Assembly (NCBI RefSeq): GCF_007990245.1
Contig: NZ_BJWG01000002.1
Span: forward strand, 124,001 to 188,000
Length of the DNA stretch: 64,000 nucleotides
Direction of reading: 5' to 3'
Origin: Cellulomonas composti
GTDB taxonomy: Bacteria > Actinomycetota > Actinomycetes > Actinomycetales > Cellulomonadaceae
Both the position numbers and the translations under genes were made by a program. The notes beneath the pieces were generated by a model that saw only the letters and a list, made by a program, of their open reading frames with translations, searched no databases and was not told the DNA's origin. This document shows positions 41,931-51,823 of this stretch, piece after piece; position 1 is the stretch's first letter; the number at the start of each line of letters is the position of its first letter.

Positions 41931-43571
41931 TTACCCGGCCGACGACATGCGACGTGCGGCCCGCAGACCGAACACCGCCGCGGGGCCGATGGTCGAACCC
42001 GGCCCGGGATAGGTGCGGCCCATCACCGACGCGGAGCAGTTGCCCGCGGCGTACAGACCCTCGATGACGGATCCGTCCTCGCGCAGCGCTCGCCCGTCCT
42101 CGTCGGTGAGCACGCCGCCCTTGGTGCCCAGGTCACCGAGTACCACCTTGATCGCCGTGAACGGGCCCTTCTCGATCGGGGCCAGGTTGGGGTTCGGGCG
42201 GATCGTCGGGTCGCCGTAGTACCGGTCGTAGGCCGAGTTGCCGCGGCCGAAGTCGCCGTCCACGCCGGCCCGCGCGAACCCGTTGAACCGCTCGATCGTG
42301 GCGCGGAAGGCCGTCGGGTCCACGCCCATCTCGTCGGCCAGGCCCGCGAGCGTGCCGGACTTCAGCGCGATCCCGGCCCCACGCATCTGCTTGTTCACGC
42401 GCGGGTCCATCGCGAAGGTGCGCAGGTAGCGCCGGGCGTTGCGCGCATCCGCGACGAGCCAGTACGGACCCTGCCCGCCGTCGTGCTCGAGCATGTGGTG
42501 CCCGAGGTCCACGTAGGACTCGGACTCGTTCGCGAACCGCGCGCCGCGCGCGTCCACCATGAGCGTGAACGGCATCGAGCGTTCTGAGACGAGGAAGCCC
42601 GGCGAGCCGCCGTCGACGGGCGCGACCGAGGCGCCCCACCACGCGTCGTCCATGAGCTCGAGCGCCGCGCCGTGCCGCTGCGCGATCTCGATCGGCACGC
42701 CGAGGTTGCCGGGGTTGCCGGACGGGTACCCCTCGACGCCCTGCAGCTCCAGCCGCTTGGCCTTGTTCGCCTCGAAGCCACCCGCCGCCAGCATGACGCC
42801 GAGCCGCGCGCCGACGGTCACGGTCCGGCCGTCGCGCCGGACCTGCACGCCGACGACCCGGCCGTCCTCGACCACGAGGTCCTCGAGCGGGCTCTCGAGC
42901 CACAGCGGCACGTGGTGCTGCACGAGCACGGCCTGCCCGAACGCCGTCGCGAGCGCGTTCCCGATGCCGACCAGACGCTTGCCGGTCACCGCACCGCCGA
43001 GCGCGCGGAAGACGAACTGCGCACCGCGCACGAAGCCACCGGGCGTCGACCATGCGCGCCCGAGCAGCCACACGTCGTCGGTCTTGGCCGGCAGCGGGAC
43101 CGCACCGCGCAGCGTCTCCCACAGACCGCCGAGCACCTTGGAGTCCAGCGGTTCGACCTCGATCGCGCGGCCGATCTTCCCGCCCGGCAGCTCGGGGTAG
43201 TAGTCGGGGTAGTCCGTCGCGCGGGCGAACACCATGCCGAACTTCTCGGCCGTGGTGACGAAGTCCTCGACGCCGTCGACGAACGCCTCCTTGCGGGCCC
43301 GGCTCGTGGCGCGGCCCTCGTCGCCGATCGTCGCCTCCATGTAGGTGAGCGCCTCGTCGCGCGAGTCCGCGGCGCCGTCGCGCGCCATCAGCGGGTTGTC
43401 CGGGAGCCAGAGACCGCCGCCGGACATCGCGGTGCTGCCGCCCCACTTGTCGGTGCTCTCGATCAGCAGGACCGAGCGGCCCTCGTCGAGCGCGCCGATC
43501 GCGGTGGCGAACCCGGCCCCGCCCGTGCCCACCACGACGACGTCGTACTCGTGGTCGAAGGTCTGCGGCAT
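41931..43571 (-). CDS. KstD-like FAD-dependent oxidoreductase
   Basis: The 546-residue flavoprotein starts with the dinucleotide-binding motif YDVVVVGTGGAGFATAIGALDEG, then STDKWGGSTAMSGGGLWLP, typical of 3-ketosteroid delta1-dehydrogenases and the fumarate-reductase-like family. It ends with the FAD-contact block GLYAAGNCSASVMGRTYPGPGSTIGPAAVFGLRAARRM, also of KstD type. It would dehydrogenate a cyclic ketone or steroid-like compound in the cytoplasm. No other steroid-degradation gene is in the window, so the real substrate may differ. It is divergent from a TetR gene across a 48-base gap with an operator-like palindrome. Confidence 0.88.
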   Translation of the reverse strand: MPQTFDHEYDVVVVGTGGAGFATAIGALDEGRSVLLIESTDKWGGSTAMSGGGLWLPDNPLMARDGAADSRDEALTYMEATIGDEGRATSRARKEAFVDGVEDFVTTAEKFGMVFARATDYPDYYPELPGGKIGRAIEVEPLDSKVLGGLWETLRGAVPLPAKTDDVWLLGRAWSTPGGFVRGAQFVFRALGGAVTGKRLVGIGNALATAFGQAVLVQHHVPLWLESPLEDLVVEDGRVVGVQVRRDGRTVTVGARLGVMLAAGGFEANKAKRLELQGVEGYPSGNPGNLGVPIEIAQRHGAALELMDDAWWGASVAPVDGGSPGFLVSERSMPFTLMVDARGARFANESESYVDLGHHMLEHDGGQGPYWLVADARNARRYLRTFAMDPRVNKQMRGAGIALKSGTLAGLADEMGVDPTAFRATIERFNGFARAGVDGDFGRGNSAYDRYYGDPTIRPNPNLAPIEKGPFTAIKVVLGDLGTKGGVLTDEDGRALREDGSVIEGLYAAGNCSASVMGRTYPGPGSTIGPAAVFGLRAARRMSSAG

Positions 43572-43584
43572 CGTGCCCTCCTAA

Positions 43585-43602
43585 CCGGACAACAGTGTCC
43601 GG
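43585..43602. promoter_or_regulatory. Probable TetR operator between kstD-like and tetR genes
   Basis: CCGGACAACAGTGTCCGG has perfect seven-base arms around ACAG. It fills the centre of the 48-base gap between divergent starts and is followed by a possible -10 (TAGGCT, 43608-43613) for the TetR gene. Confidence 0.7.
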
Positions 43603-43619
43603 ATCGCTAGGCTCTCAGC

Positions 43620-44186
43620 ATGCCTCTCGCTCCAGGACGCATCAACCGAGGCCCCGCCGCGGCCGCCGACAACCGCCGGGCCGTCCTCGCCGCCGCCCGT
43701 CGCCTCTTCGCCGAGCAGGGCTTCCGCGTCCCGCTCAGCGCCGTCGCGCGCGAGGCGGGCGTGGGCCAGGGTGTGCTCTACCGGCACTTCCCGACGAGGT
43801 TCGACCTCGCCTTCGCCGTCTTCGAGGACAACTTCGCCGAGCTCGAGGCGGCGGCCGCCGCGTCCGGGCCTGGCGTGTTCGCGCACGTGTGGCAGCTCCT
43901 GCTCGACCTCACCGTCGACGAGGCGGCGTTCGTCGAGATGGTCATCGACGCGCGCCGGACACTGCCGGCGTACGACGGCGACGAGCGGCTGCGCACCCTC
44001 GTCGGGCGGGCGATCTGCGCAGGTCACGACACCGGCGAGGTTGACGCCTACCTGACCGTCGAGACCGTGCTGCTCGCGTGGCGGATGTGCTTCGGTGTGG
44101 TCGTGACCGTCGCCGACGACGACCGCGCACAGGTGCGCGCCGCGCTCGAAGCAGCCCGCGAACTGCTACCCGCCGTCCTGCGCTGA
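43620..44186 (+). CDS. TetR-family transcriptional regulator
   Basis: The 188-residue protein has a TetR DNA-binding region (NRRAVLAAARRLFAEQGFRVPLSAVAREAGVGQGVLYRHFPTRFDLAFAVF) and a divergent ligand domain. The layout, with a palindrome centred in the divergent gap, suggests it represses the KstD-like gene and itself until its ligand appears. The ATG at 43620 leaves only 17 bases to the palindrome edge. Its 3' end faces the flippase-like gene, with 14 bases between the stops. Confidence 0.92.
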   Translation: MPLAPGRINRGPAAAADNRRAVLAAARRLFAEQGFRVPLSAVAREAGVGQGVLYRHFPTRFDLAFAVFEDNFAELEAAAAASGPGVFAHVWQLLLDLTVDEAAFVEMVIDARRTLPAYDGDERLRTLVGRAICAGHDTGEVDAYLTVETVLLAWRMCFGVVVTVADDDRAQVRAALEAARELLPAVLR

Positions 44187-44200
44187 GGGCCCGAGCGCCG

Positions 44201-46639
44201 TCAGACGCACTCGTGGCGGCGCAGCCAGCCCATCGCCGGAGCGCCCCAGATGGGCGGCAGGTAGAAGGTCGCGAGCCGGAACGTGATGGCGGTCGACACG
44301 GCGATCGGGCCCGGGATGCCGATGGCCTGCAGCCCCCACGTGAACCCGGCCTCGGCCACGCCCATCCCACCCGGAACCGGCATGAGCCCCGAGAACAGGC
44401 TCACGGCCGTGTTGATGAGGACGAGCTGCGAGAAGTGCGCGGACTCGCCGAAGGCGCTCAGGCAGAGGGCCAGCACTCCGGCCTGCAGCATCTGCACGCC
44501 GAAGTTGCCGCCCAGCATCGCGGCGACCTTGCCGGGCCGGCGCAGCACGCCGAACGCCGACCGCGCCGACTCCCCGTGCGTGGCGAGCGCGGCCCGCAGC
44601 TCGGGGAGCCGCGCGGTGAGGCGCCGGCGCAGCCGCGGGACCAGCAGGCAGATCGCCGCGGTGAGCACCATGAGCCCGACCAGGACGACGAGCAGCGACG
44701 TGCTCGACCCGTCGGAACCGGAGTCTGAGCCGAGCGAGAGCCCCGACGTGAACCCGGGCAGGCCGCCGACGACGATCAGGAGCATCAGCGCGATCTGCAC
44801 GACGAAGCCGCTCACGCTGTCGATGACGCCGAACGACACCGCCGTGGCCGCAGGGATCCCGAACCGCTGGAAGAACCGCACCTCCAGCGCGAGCCGCGCC
44901 GCCGACGCCGGCAGCACCAGCGCGATGAACTGGATCGCGTACTGCAGCATGAGCACCGGGAAGTACCGCAGCCGTGCGGTCGTCGAGCCGAGCGTCGCCC
45001 CCGCGGACGAGAGCTGGATGATCGGCGAGACCAGGAGCGCGGCGAGCAGCCACGGCCACTGCGCGGACCGCAGCGCGTCGGCCACGCTCGCGAAGTCGAT
45101 CCCCGAGAGCGCCGTGACCAGCAGGTACGCGAAGACCGTGACCAGCGCGAGCATCCCGATCGAGCGCGGCGTCACGCGGCGCAGCCGCTCGAGCGGCGGC
45201 TCCTCGATGCCCGCGGCGGTCGCCGCGGCCGCGCGCAGCTCGTCGATCGACCAGCTCTGCGTGCGCACGTCGACGCGCAGCCTGCGCCCGACGGCCGCGG
45301 GCTGCAGGTACGGGATCGTCTGCGCGAGCCCGTCGGCTCCGAGGGCCGCGAGCGCCGCGGCGACGGCCCGCTCCGGCCCGACGGCCACGGCGGTCGCCAC
45401 GAGCAGCCGCGCACGGTCCGTGCACCGGTCGGACTCCGGCGCCGACGACTCCGCGGCGTCGAAGTCCATCAGCGTCGCGGTCCCGTCGCCACGGACGACC
45501 AGTCGCGCACCGTCGACCTCGCCGTGCGCGATGCCCGCGGCGCCGAGCCCGACGACCATCCTCCACAGCTCGGCGAGCGCATCGTCGTCCAGGGTCTCGC
45601 CCGCGGCGCGGCGCTCGTCGAGCGAGATGCCGGGCGCGCTCGTCACGAGCAGCGCGTCACCCTGTTCGGCGACCCCCACGGCGACGATCTCGAGGGTCGG
45701 CACGCCTGCCCTGGCCGCGAGCAGCGTCTGGAGCGCCTCGTGCTCGACCCGTGAGCGCCGGCTGCTACCGATCCGCGCGCGCTCGCCGCGGACCGTGAGC
45801 GCGGTCCACACCGAGCCGACGACCTGGCTGTCCCACGCGTCGCGGCCGTAGACCTTGACGAGCAGCTCGGCGCCGTCCGCGGCACGGGCGACGAACCGCG
45901 CCGTGCCGGCCTGCGCGCTCGGCAGCGGCCGGACGTCCACGGCAGGCACGCCGAGGTCGTCGAGCGCGACCGTCACCTGCTCGACGGTCAGCCACCCCGG
46001 GGGCGAGCCCAGCAGCAGGTGCGTGATCGCCGCGGCCGCGACGCCGATCGCTATCGCGGCGAGTGCCCCGAGCAGGTTCGTCGTCCCCAGGCCGATCGCG
46101 GCGAGCGCCCCGAGCGCGACGACGAACCGCCCCGCGAACCGCCAGGGGCGGGCCAGGTGCGAGGACGCGGTCGCGAGCACCGCCGTCAGGACCGCGACGC
46201 GTGTCGGCACGTAGACGACGGGCGGACCCGACGACAGCAGCGCGGCGACGCTCTGCGACGCGTCGGTGCCCACCAGCGCACCGACCCCCACCGCGAGGGC
46301 GAAGGCCAGCACCGCCGCGACGGCGAGGTCGACCAGCACACGCCGGCGGCCGCGGGTGAACGCGGCGAGGAGCACCACGCCGACCGCCCAGATCGCGAGC
46401 AGTGCGTACGCGGCCGACCACAACCAGCCGAACACCGGCTCGAGCCACGCGAGGAAGGTCTCGAAGGAGGTGTCCGCCCCCGTCGGTCCGGGAGCCGCCA
46501 GGCTCAGCACGCCGAGCACGACGAGCGCCGCGACCAGCAGGATGACGTCCGTCGGGCGGCGCAGCCGTGACGCGTCGGGCGCCGACGACCACACGCGCAT
46601 ACCGCTACCGCTGCCCGATCGGGCCCACTTGACCGCCAT
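44201..46639 (-). CDS. LPG-synthase-TM/flippase-like protein with kinase-like domain
   Basis: The 812-residue product has three parts. An N-terminal membrane region of about six helices (to about residue 230) comes first. A soluble kinase-like domain follows (about 240-460), with a Lys in ELLVKVYGRDAWD, a catalytic-loop position reading GIAHGEVDGARLVV and a metal Asp in ATLMDFDAAE. The C-terminal membrane domain is of the lysylphosphatidylglycerol-synthase TM (UPF0104) type, ending GLMPVPGGMGVAEAGFTWGLQAIGIPG. The catalytic loop lacks the Asp and Asn of HxDxxxxN, so the kinase part is probably inactive and may bind a lipid-linked substrate. The C-terminal fold suggests lipid or polyprenol flipping. 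The ATG at 46639 has GGAGG upstream. Confidence 0.82.
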   Translation of the reverse strand: MAVKWARSGSGSGMRVWSSAPDASRLRRPTDVILLVAALVVLGVLSLAAPGPTGADTSFETFLAWLEPVFGWLWSAAYALLAIWAVGVVLLAAFTRGRRRVLVDLAVAAVLAFALAVGVGALVGTDASQSVAALLSSGPPVVYVPTRVAVLTAVLATASSHLARPWRFAGRFVVALGALAAIGLGTTNLLGALAAIAIGVAAAAITHLLLGSPPGWLTVEQVTVALDDLGVPAVDVRPLPSAQAGTARFVARAADGAELLVKVYGRDAWDSQVVGSVWTALTVRGERARIGSSRRSRVEHEALQTLLAARAGVPTLEIVAVGVAEQGDALLVTSAPGISLDERRAAGETLDDDALAELWRMVVGLGAAGIAHGEVDGARLVVRGDGTATLMDFDAAESSAPESDRCTDRARLLVATAVAVGPERAVAAALAALGADGLAQTIPYLQPAAVGRRLRVDVRTQSWSIDELRAAAATAAGIEEPPLERLRRVTPRSIGMLALVTVFAYLLVTALSGIDFASVADALRSAQWPWLLAALLVSPIIQLSSAGATLGSTTARLRYFPVLMLQYAIQFIALVLPASAARLALEVRFFQRFGIPAATAVSFGVIDSVSGFVVQIALMLLIVVGGLPGFTSGLSLGSDSGSDGSSTSLLVVLVGLMVLTAAICLLVPRLRRRLTARLPELRAALATHGESARSAFGVLRRPGKVAAMLGGNFGVQMLQAGVLALCLSAFGESAHFSQLVLINTAVSLFSGLMPVPGGMGVAEAGFTWGLQAIGIPGPIAVSTAITFRLATFYLPPIWGAPAMGWLRRHECV

Positions 46640-46834
46640 CGGGCCTCCCACCACCTCGCCGGACCCCGCGCCGGCATCGCCCGGCAGTACACCGGTCCGC
46701 GACGAGGCTACTGGCGCGCGGTGCGCCGGGGGCACCAAGTCCGTCCGACGCGCAGATCCCGTGCACGACGAACCTACGGACCAGCACCCGCGCGCAGTCG
46801 CGTCACGCCGGCCCTGCGCCTCGTCGGGCTCCCG

Positions 46835-47848
<1,014 letters not shown>

Positions 47849-47883
47849 TTACGCCCCACCGTCGGCGGCGGGGCTCCCGCAGA

Positions 47884-47972
47884 GCGGGGTGGAGGTGGCG
47901 CGACCTCCGGTGTGGTGGGCGTCAAGCGCCCCGCAGGGGCGCCGGGCAGAGGTCGCGCCACCTCCGCCCCGC
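47884..47972 (-). terminator. Large nested hairpin between nrdE and nrdF
   Basis: A 24-base arm (47884-47907) pairs with 47949-47972 with one mismatch; the inner 17 pairs (47891-47907 with 47949-47965) are perfect. Within the loop a second perfect hairpin pairs GCGCCCC (47926-47932) with GGGGCGC (47936-47942). It begins five bases after the nrdE stop. It can act as an attenuator or mRNA stabiliser that makes nrdE and nrdF levels differ. Confidence 0.75.
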
Positions 47973-47977
47973 GGGCG

Positions 47978-50125
47978 TCACAACATGCAGCTGACGCAGC
48001 CCTCCACGGCGGTTCCTTCGAGCGCGAGCTGGCGGAGGCGGATGTAGTAGATGGTCTTGATGCCCTTGCGCCAGGCGTAGATCTGGGCCTTGTTCAGGTC
48101 CCGCGTGGTGGCCGTGTCCTTGAAGAAGAGGGTCAGCGACAGGCCCTGGTCCACGTGCTGCGTGGCCTCGGCGTAGGTGTCGATGACCTTCTCGAAGCCG
48201 ATCTCGTACGCGTCCTGGTAGTACTCGAGGTTGTCGTTCGTCATGAACGGCGCCGGGTAGTAGACGCGGCCGATCTTGCCTTCCTTGCGGATCTCGATCT
48301 TCGACGCGATCGGGTGGATCGAGCTCGTCGAGTGGTTGATGTAGGAGATCGAGCCGGTCGGCGGGACGGCCTGCAGGTTCTGGTTGTACAGACCGTGCTC
48401 CTGGACCGCGGCCGACAGCGCGCGCCAGTCGTCCTGCGTGGGGATGTGGACGCCTGCGTTCGCGAACAGCTCGCGGACACGCTCGGTCCGGGGGGCCCAC
48501 TCGCGCTCGGTGTACTTCTCGAAGTACTCGCCCGTGGCGTACTTCGAGCGCTCGAAGCCGTAGAACGCCTGCTTGCGCTCCTGCGCCAGCAGGTTCGACG
48601 CCCGGATCGCGTGGTAGGCCACCGTGTAGAAGTAGATGTTCGTGAAGTCGAGGCCCTCGTCGGAGCCGTAGAAGATCCGCTCGCGGGCGAGGTACCCGTG
48701 CAGGTTCATCTGGCCGAGGCCGATGGCGTGCCCACCACGGTTGGCCCGCTTGATCGACGGCACCGACTCGATGTCCGTCTGGTCGGAGACGGCCGTCAGC
48801 GCGCGGATCGCCGTCTCGACGGACTTGCCGAAGTCCGGCGAGTCCATCGACAGCGCGATGTTCATCGAGCCGAGGTTGCAGGAGATGTCCCGGCCGACGT
48901 GGTCGTAGGACAGGTCCTCGTTGTACGTCGACGGCGTCGAGACCTGCAGGATCTCCGAGCACAGGTTCGAGTGCGTGATCTTGCCCTCGATCGGGTTGGC
49001 CCGGTTCACCGTGTCCTCGAACATGACGTACGGGTAGCCCGACTCGAACTGGAGCTCCGCGAGCGTCTGGAAGAACTCGCGTGCGCTGATCTTCGTCTTG
49101 CGGATCCGTGCGTCGTCGACCATCTCGTGGTACTTCTCGGTCACGTTGATGTCCGCGAACGGCACGCCGTAGACCCGCTCGACGTCGTACGGCGAGAACA
49201 GGTACATCGGCTCGTTCTTCTTCGCGAGCTCGAACGTGATGTCCGGGATCACGACGCCCAGGGAGAGCGTCTTGATGCGGATCTTCTCGTCGGCGTTCTC
49301 GCGCTTGGTGTCGAGGAACCGGTAGATGTCCGGGTGGTGCGCGTGCAGGTAGACGGCGCCGGCGCCCTGACGCGCGCCGAGCTGGTTGGCGTACGAGAAC
49401 GAGTCCTCGAGCAGCTTCATCACGGGGATGACGCCCGAGCTCTGGTTCTCGATGTGCTTGATCGGCGCACCGTGCTCGCGGACGTTGGACAGGAGCAGCG
49501 CGACGCCGCCGCCGCGCTTGGAGAGCTGCAGCGCGGAGTTGATCCCCCGCGCGATCGACTCCATGTTGTCCTCGATCCTCAGCAGGAAGCAGCTGACCGG
49601 CTCGCCGCGCTGCGCCTTGCCGAGGTTGAGGAACGTGGGGGTCGCGGGCTGGAACCGGCCCGCGATGATCTCGTCGACGAGCGACGTCGCGAAGTCCTCG
49701 TCGCCCTCGGCCAGGCTCAGGGCCACCATGCAGACGCGGTCCTCGAACCGCTCGAGGTAGCGCTTCCCGTCGAACGTCTTGAGCGTGTACGACGTGTAGT
49801 ACTTGAACGCGCCCAGGAACGTCTGGAACCGGAACTTCTTCGAGTACGCGTAGTCGTACAGCGACTTGACGAACGCGCGGTCGTACTGCGCGAGCACGGC
49901 CGGGTCGTAGTACTTGTTCTCGACGAGGTAGTCCAGCTTCTCGTCGAGGTTGTGGAAGAAGACCGTGTTCTGGTTGACGTGCTGCAGGAAGTACGCGCGC
50001 GCCGCCTCACGGTCCTTGTCGAACTGGATCTCCCCGTTCGGGCCGTACAGGTTGAGCATCGCGTTGAGGGCGTGGTAGTCGAGCCCCGACGTGTCTACGC
50101 GGAAATCAGTGACTGTCGCTGCCAA
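47978..50125 (-). CDS. nrdE: Ribonucleotide reductase class Ib large subunit NrdE
   Basis: The 715-residue protein has the NrdE active-site set: the first redox Cys in [25 protein letters not shown] with the thiyl-radical Cys, and the tail cysteines in EGCVSCML that take electrons from NrdH. It reduces ribonucleoside diphosphates to deoxy forms. The TTG at 50125 is the best start, overlapping the nrdI end by 31 bases. It is the third gene of nrdHIE, and its end lies five bases before a strong hairpin that separates it from nrdF. Confidence 0.97.
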   Translation of the reverse strand: MAATVTDFRVDTSGLDYHALNAMLNLYGPNGEIQFDKDREAARAYFLQHVNQNTVFFHNLDEKLDYLVENKYYDPAVLAQYDRAFVKSLYDYAYSKKFRFQTFLGAFKYYTSYTLKTFDGKRYLERFEDRVCMVALSLAEGDEDFATSLVDEIIAGRFQPATPTFLNLGKAQRGEPVSCFLLRIEDNMESIARGINSALQLSKRGGGVALLLSNVREHGAPIKHIENQSSGVIPVMKLLEDSFSYANQLGARQGAGAVYLHAHHPDIYRFLDTKRENADEKIRIKTLSLGVVIPDITFELAKKNEPMYLFSPYDVERVYGVPFADINVTEKYHEMVDDARIRKTKISAREFFQTLAELQFESGYPYVMFEDTVNRANPIEGKITHSNLCSEILQVSTPSTYNEDLSYDHVGRDISCNLGSMNIALSMDSPDFGKSVETAIRALTAVSDQTDIESVPSIKRANRGGHAIGLGQMNLHGYLARERIFYGSDEGLDFTNIYFYTVAYHAIRASNLLAQERKQAFYGFERSKYATGEYFEKYTEREWAPRTERVRELFANAGVHIPTQDDWRALSAAVQEHGLYNQNLQAVPPTGSISYINHSTSSIHPIASKIEIRKEGKIGRVYYPAPFMTNDNLEYYQDAYEIGFEKVIDTYAEATQHVDQGLSLTLFFKDTATTRDLNKAQIYAWRKGIKTIYYIRLRQLALEGTAVEGCVSCML

Positions 50126-50511
50126 AACCGTTCCAATCCCTCGCGGACGTGTCGCACGTCCTCAGTGGTTCCCATGAGTTCGAAGCCGTACAGGTAGGGC
50201 ACGTGGCACTTGGCCGCGATGATGCTCCCCGCGATGCAGTACGCCTCGCCGAAGTTGGTGTTGCCGGCGGCGATCACGCCCCGGATGAGGGCGCGGTTGC
50301 CCTCGTCGTTGAGGAACCTGATCACCTGCCGCGGCACCGCGCCGCCCTCGTTCCCGCCCCCGTAGGTCGGGACGACGAGCACGTACGGCTCGTCGACCCG
50401 CAGGAACGGGTCGGCGGGCCGCAGCGGGATCCGCCGGGCCGGCAGGCCCAGCTTCTCCACGAACCGGTGCGTGTTGTTCGAGGCCGACGAGAAGTAGACG
50501 AGCGAATTCAT
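50095..50511 (-). CDS. nrdI: NrdI flavodoxin-like protein
   Basis: The 138-residue protein has the NrdI flavodoxin fold: [20 protein letters not shown] with the FMN phosphate loop, [24 protein letters not shown] and [22 protein letters not shown]. It supplies the superoxide-level oxidant used to assemble the manganese-tyrosyl radical of NrdF. The ATG at 50511 gives normal length. It overlaps nrdE by 31 bases at its end, and the nrdH stop lies 83 bases upstream. Confidence 0.96.
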   Translation of the reverse strand: MNSLVYFSSASNNTHRFVEKLGLPARRIPLRPADPFLRVDEPYVLVVPTYGGGNEGGAVPRQVIRFLNDEGNRALIRGVIAAGNTNFGEAYCIAGSIIAAKCHVPYLYGFELMGTTEDVRHVREGLERFWQRQSLISA

Positions 50512-50594
50512 CGCGGTCCCCCTCAGACTCGGACGGTGGTGCTGGTGGCCGGCCGCGACAGGTGCGCGCGGCGGCCGGGCTGACGCCTCAGACG

Positions 50595-50843
50595 TCAGGC
50601 GACGGTGACCGTCGCGAGACGCTCGGCCAGGGCCTTGATGCGGTCCGGCCGGTAGCCCGACCAGTGCTCGCCGTCGACGATGACGACGGGCGCCTGCAGG
50701 TGGCCCAGCGACATCACGTAGTCGCGGGCGTCCGCGTCCTCGGAGATGTCCACGACCGTGTACTCCGCGTCCAGCTTGTCGAGAGCACGGTAGGTCGCGT
50801 TGCACTGCACGCACGCGGGCTTGCTGTAGACCGTGATCGTCAT
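50595..50843 (-). CDS. nrdH: Glutaredoxin-like NrdH redoxin
   Basis: The 82-residue protein has [23 protein letters not shown] with the CVQC active site and the later [23 protein letters not shown], the standard NrdH form. It passes electrons from thioredoxin reductase to NrdE. It is the first gene of the nrdHIE operon. The leader between its promoter (near 51000) and its start is about 150 bases and includes a seven-base-pair GC-rich hairpin (50939-50958). Confidence 0.96.
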   Translation of the reverse strand: MTITVYSKPACVQCNATYRALDKLDAEYTVVDISEDADARDYVMSLGHLQAPVVIVDGEHWSGYRPDRIKALAERLATVTVA

Positions 50844-50998
50844 GGTGGGCTCTCCCGGAGACTCAATGAAAGAACTGTGGCGCGCAGGGGTCTGACCGAC
50901 CCCCTGACGATCCTCGGAACCGGCCCGGAGATCGTCCGGGAGCCCCGCGGAGGGCTCCTGGCGAACATCCCGGCGCCTCCGCCGATCGCGTGAGGAAG

Positions 50999-51046
50999 AC
51001 ACTACACCTAGTGTCTCACGTCGCAACTGACCACTAGGTGTTGTGT
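50999..51046 (-). promoter_or_regulatory. nrd promoter with two NrdR boxes
   Basis: Two NrdR-box-like sites are present. ACACTACACCTAGTGT (50999-51014) and CCACTAGGTGTTGTGT (51031-51046) have centres 32 bases apart, three helical turns. On the minus strand TTGCGA (51021-51026) and TAGTGT (50999-51004) are separated by 16 bases, so one box overlaps the -10 and the other lies above the -35. The ATP/dATP-sensing repressor NrdR would block the promoter when dATP is plentiful. Confidence 0.85.
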
Positions 51047-51080
51047 TACATCCGTGTCGTTTTTCACCCCTCGGTACCAC

Positions 51081-51257
51081 TCGTCCACAGTACCTGCGAC
51101 CACCGACACGCCCCTGGCCAGTGCCTTCGCGTCGATCGGTGGCCCCGCCCGCGAGGCCGCCCACACCCGGCCCACAGCCCGTCCACAGCGACACGCCGTC
51201 GGTCCCCAAGGACGTCCACAGCACCCCCCGGGACGACCCCGACGAGGTTCATCCACA
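51081..51257. promoter_or_regulatory. Cluster of four DnaA-box-like sites upstream of nrdHIE
   Basis: The 455-base gap between nrdH and the DUF5684-like gene holds four TCCACA-cored 9-mers: TCGTCCACA (51081), CCGTCCACA (51179), ACGTCCACA (51212) and TCATCCACA (51249). The first and last differ from TTRTCCACA at one place. They lie 55-230 bases above the nrd -35 and just before the divergent gene at 51300, so DnaA could tune either. No gene is seen in the gap. Confidence 0.5.
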
Positions 51258-51299
51258 GAACCTCCCCCCACCCTGGTCGCGTACCGCTACGGTGCGGGC

Positions 51300-51707
51300 A
51301 TGACGACTCTCGTGGCCGCCCTCGCCGCCTCCGTGACACCGATCTCGAGCGACCCCAACCCCGGTCCGGCGCTCGTCGGGGGGCTGGTGGGCTACCTCCT
51401 CGTCAGCCTCGGCATCATGGGCGTGTTCGTGAAGGCCGGCCAGCCCGGCTGGATGGGCTTCGTGCCGATCCTCAACACGTTCGTTCTGCTCAAGGTCGCG
51501 GGCAAGCCGCTGTGGTGGTTCGTGCTCCTGCTGATCCCGCTCGTCAACCTCGTCGTCGCGATCCTGATCTGGGTCTCGCTGTCCGAGGCGTTCGGTCACG
51601 GAGCCGGGTTCGCGATCGGGCTCCTGTTCCTGCCCGTGATCTTCCTGTGGGTCCTGTGGCTCGGCTCCAGCCGCTACACGGCCCCGCGCGGGTCGGCCTT
51701 CGCATAG
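51300..51707 (+). CDS. Small DUF5684-like membrane protein
   Basis: The 135-residue protein has four hydrophobic segments and the recognisable stretch VKAGQPGWMGFVPILNTFVLLKVAGKPLWWFVLLLIPLVN, typical of DUF5684 membrane proteins of actinobacteria and others. No catalytic motif is present. The ATG at 51300 was chosen because it starts just before the first hydrophobic segment. It is divergent from nrdHIE and shares the gap with the DnaA-like sites. A three-copy 14-base tandem repeat begins in its last codon. Function is unknown. Confidence 0.82.
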   Translation: MTTLVAALAASVTPISSDPNPGPALVGGLVGYLLVSLGIMGVFVKAGQPGWMGFVPILNTFVLLKVAGKPLWWFVLLLIPLVNLVVAILIWVSLSEAFGHGAGFAIGLLFLPVIFLWVLWLGSSRYTAPRGSAFA

Positions 51708-51744
51708 TCACCGCCGCGTAGTCACCGCCGCATAGTCACCGCCA
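51703..51744 (+). repeat. Three-copy 14-bp tandem repeat starting on a stop codon
   Basis: CATAGTCACCGCCG is repeated at 51703, 51717 and 51731 with one or two base changes. Each copy carries a TAG; the first is the stop of the DUF5684-like gene. Confidence 0.85.
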
Positions 51745-51823
51745 CGTTCGTCGTCGCCCGTCGCGACGACGGGCGAGCGGCGCGGCCGCTGCCGTGCACC
51801 TTCACGTGGGGGATGCTTGCCCC

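Noticed and set aside
46640-46834. The gap between nrdF and the flippase-like gene as holding a small gene
   Set aside because: Short frames there lack ribosome sites and codon bias; I see nothing supportable beyond likely promoter sequence.
51060-51300. The DnaA-box cluster as a chromosome origin
   Set aside because: No dnaA, dnaN, gyrB or rpmH gene is nearby, the boxes are only near-consensus, and no AT-rich unwinding region is visible. Regulation of nrd is the simpler reading.
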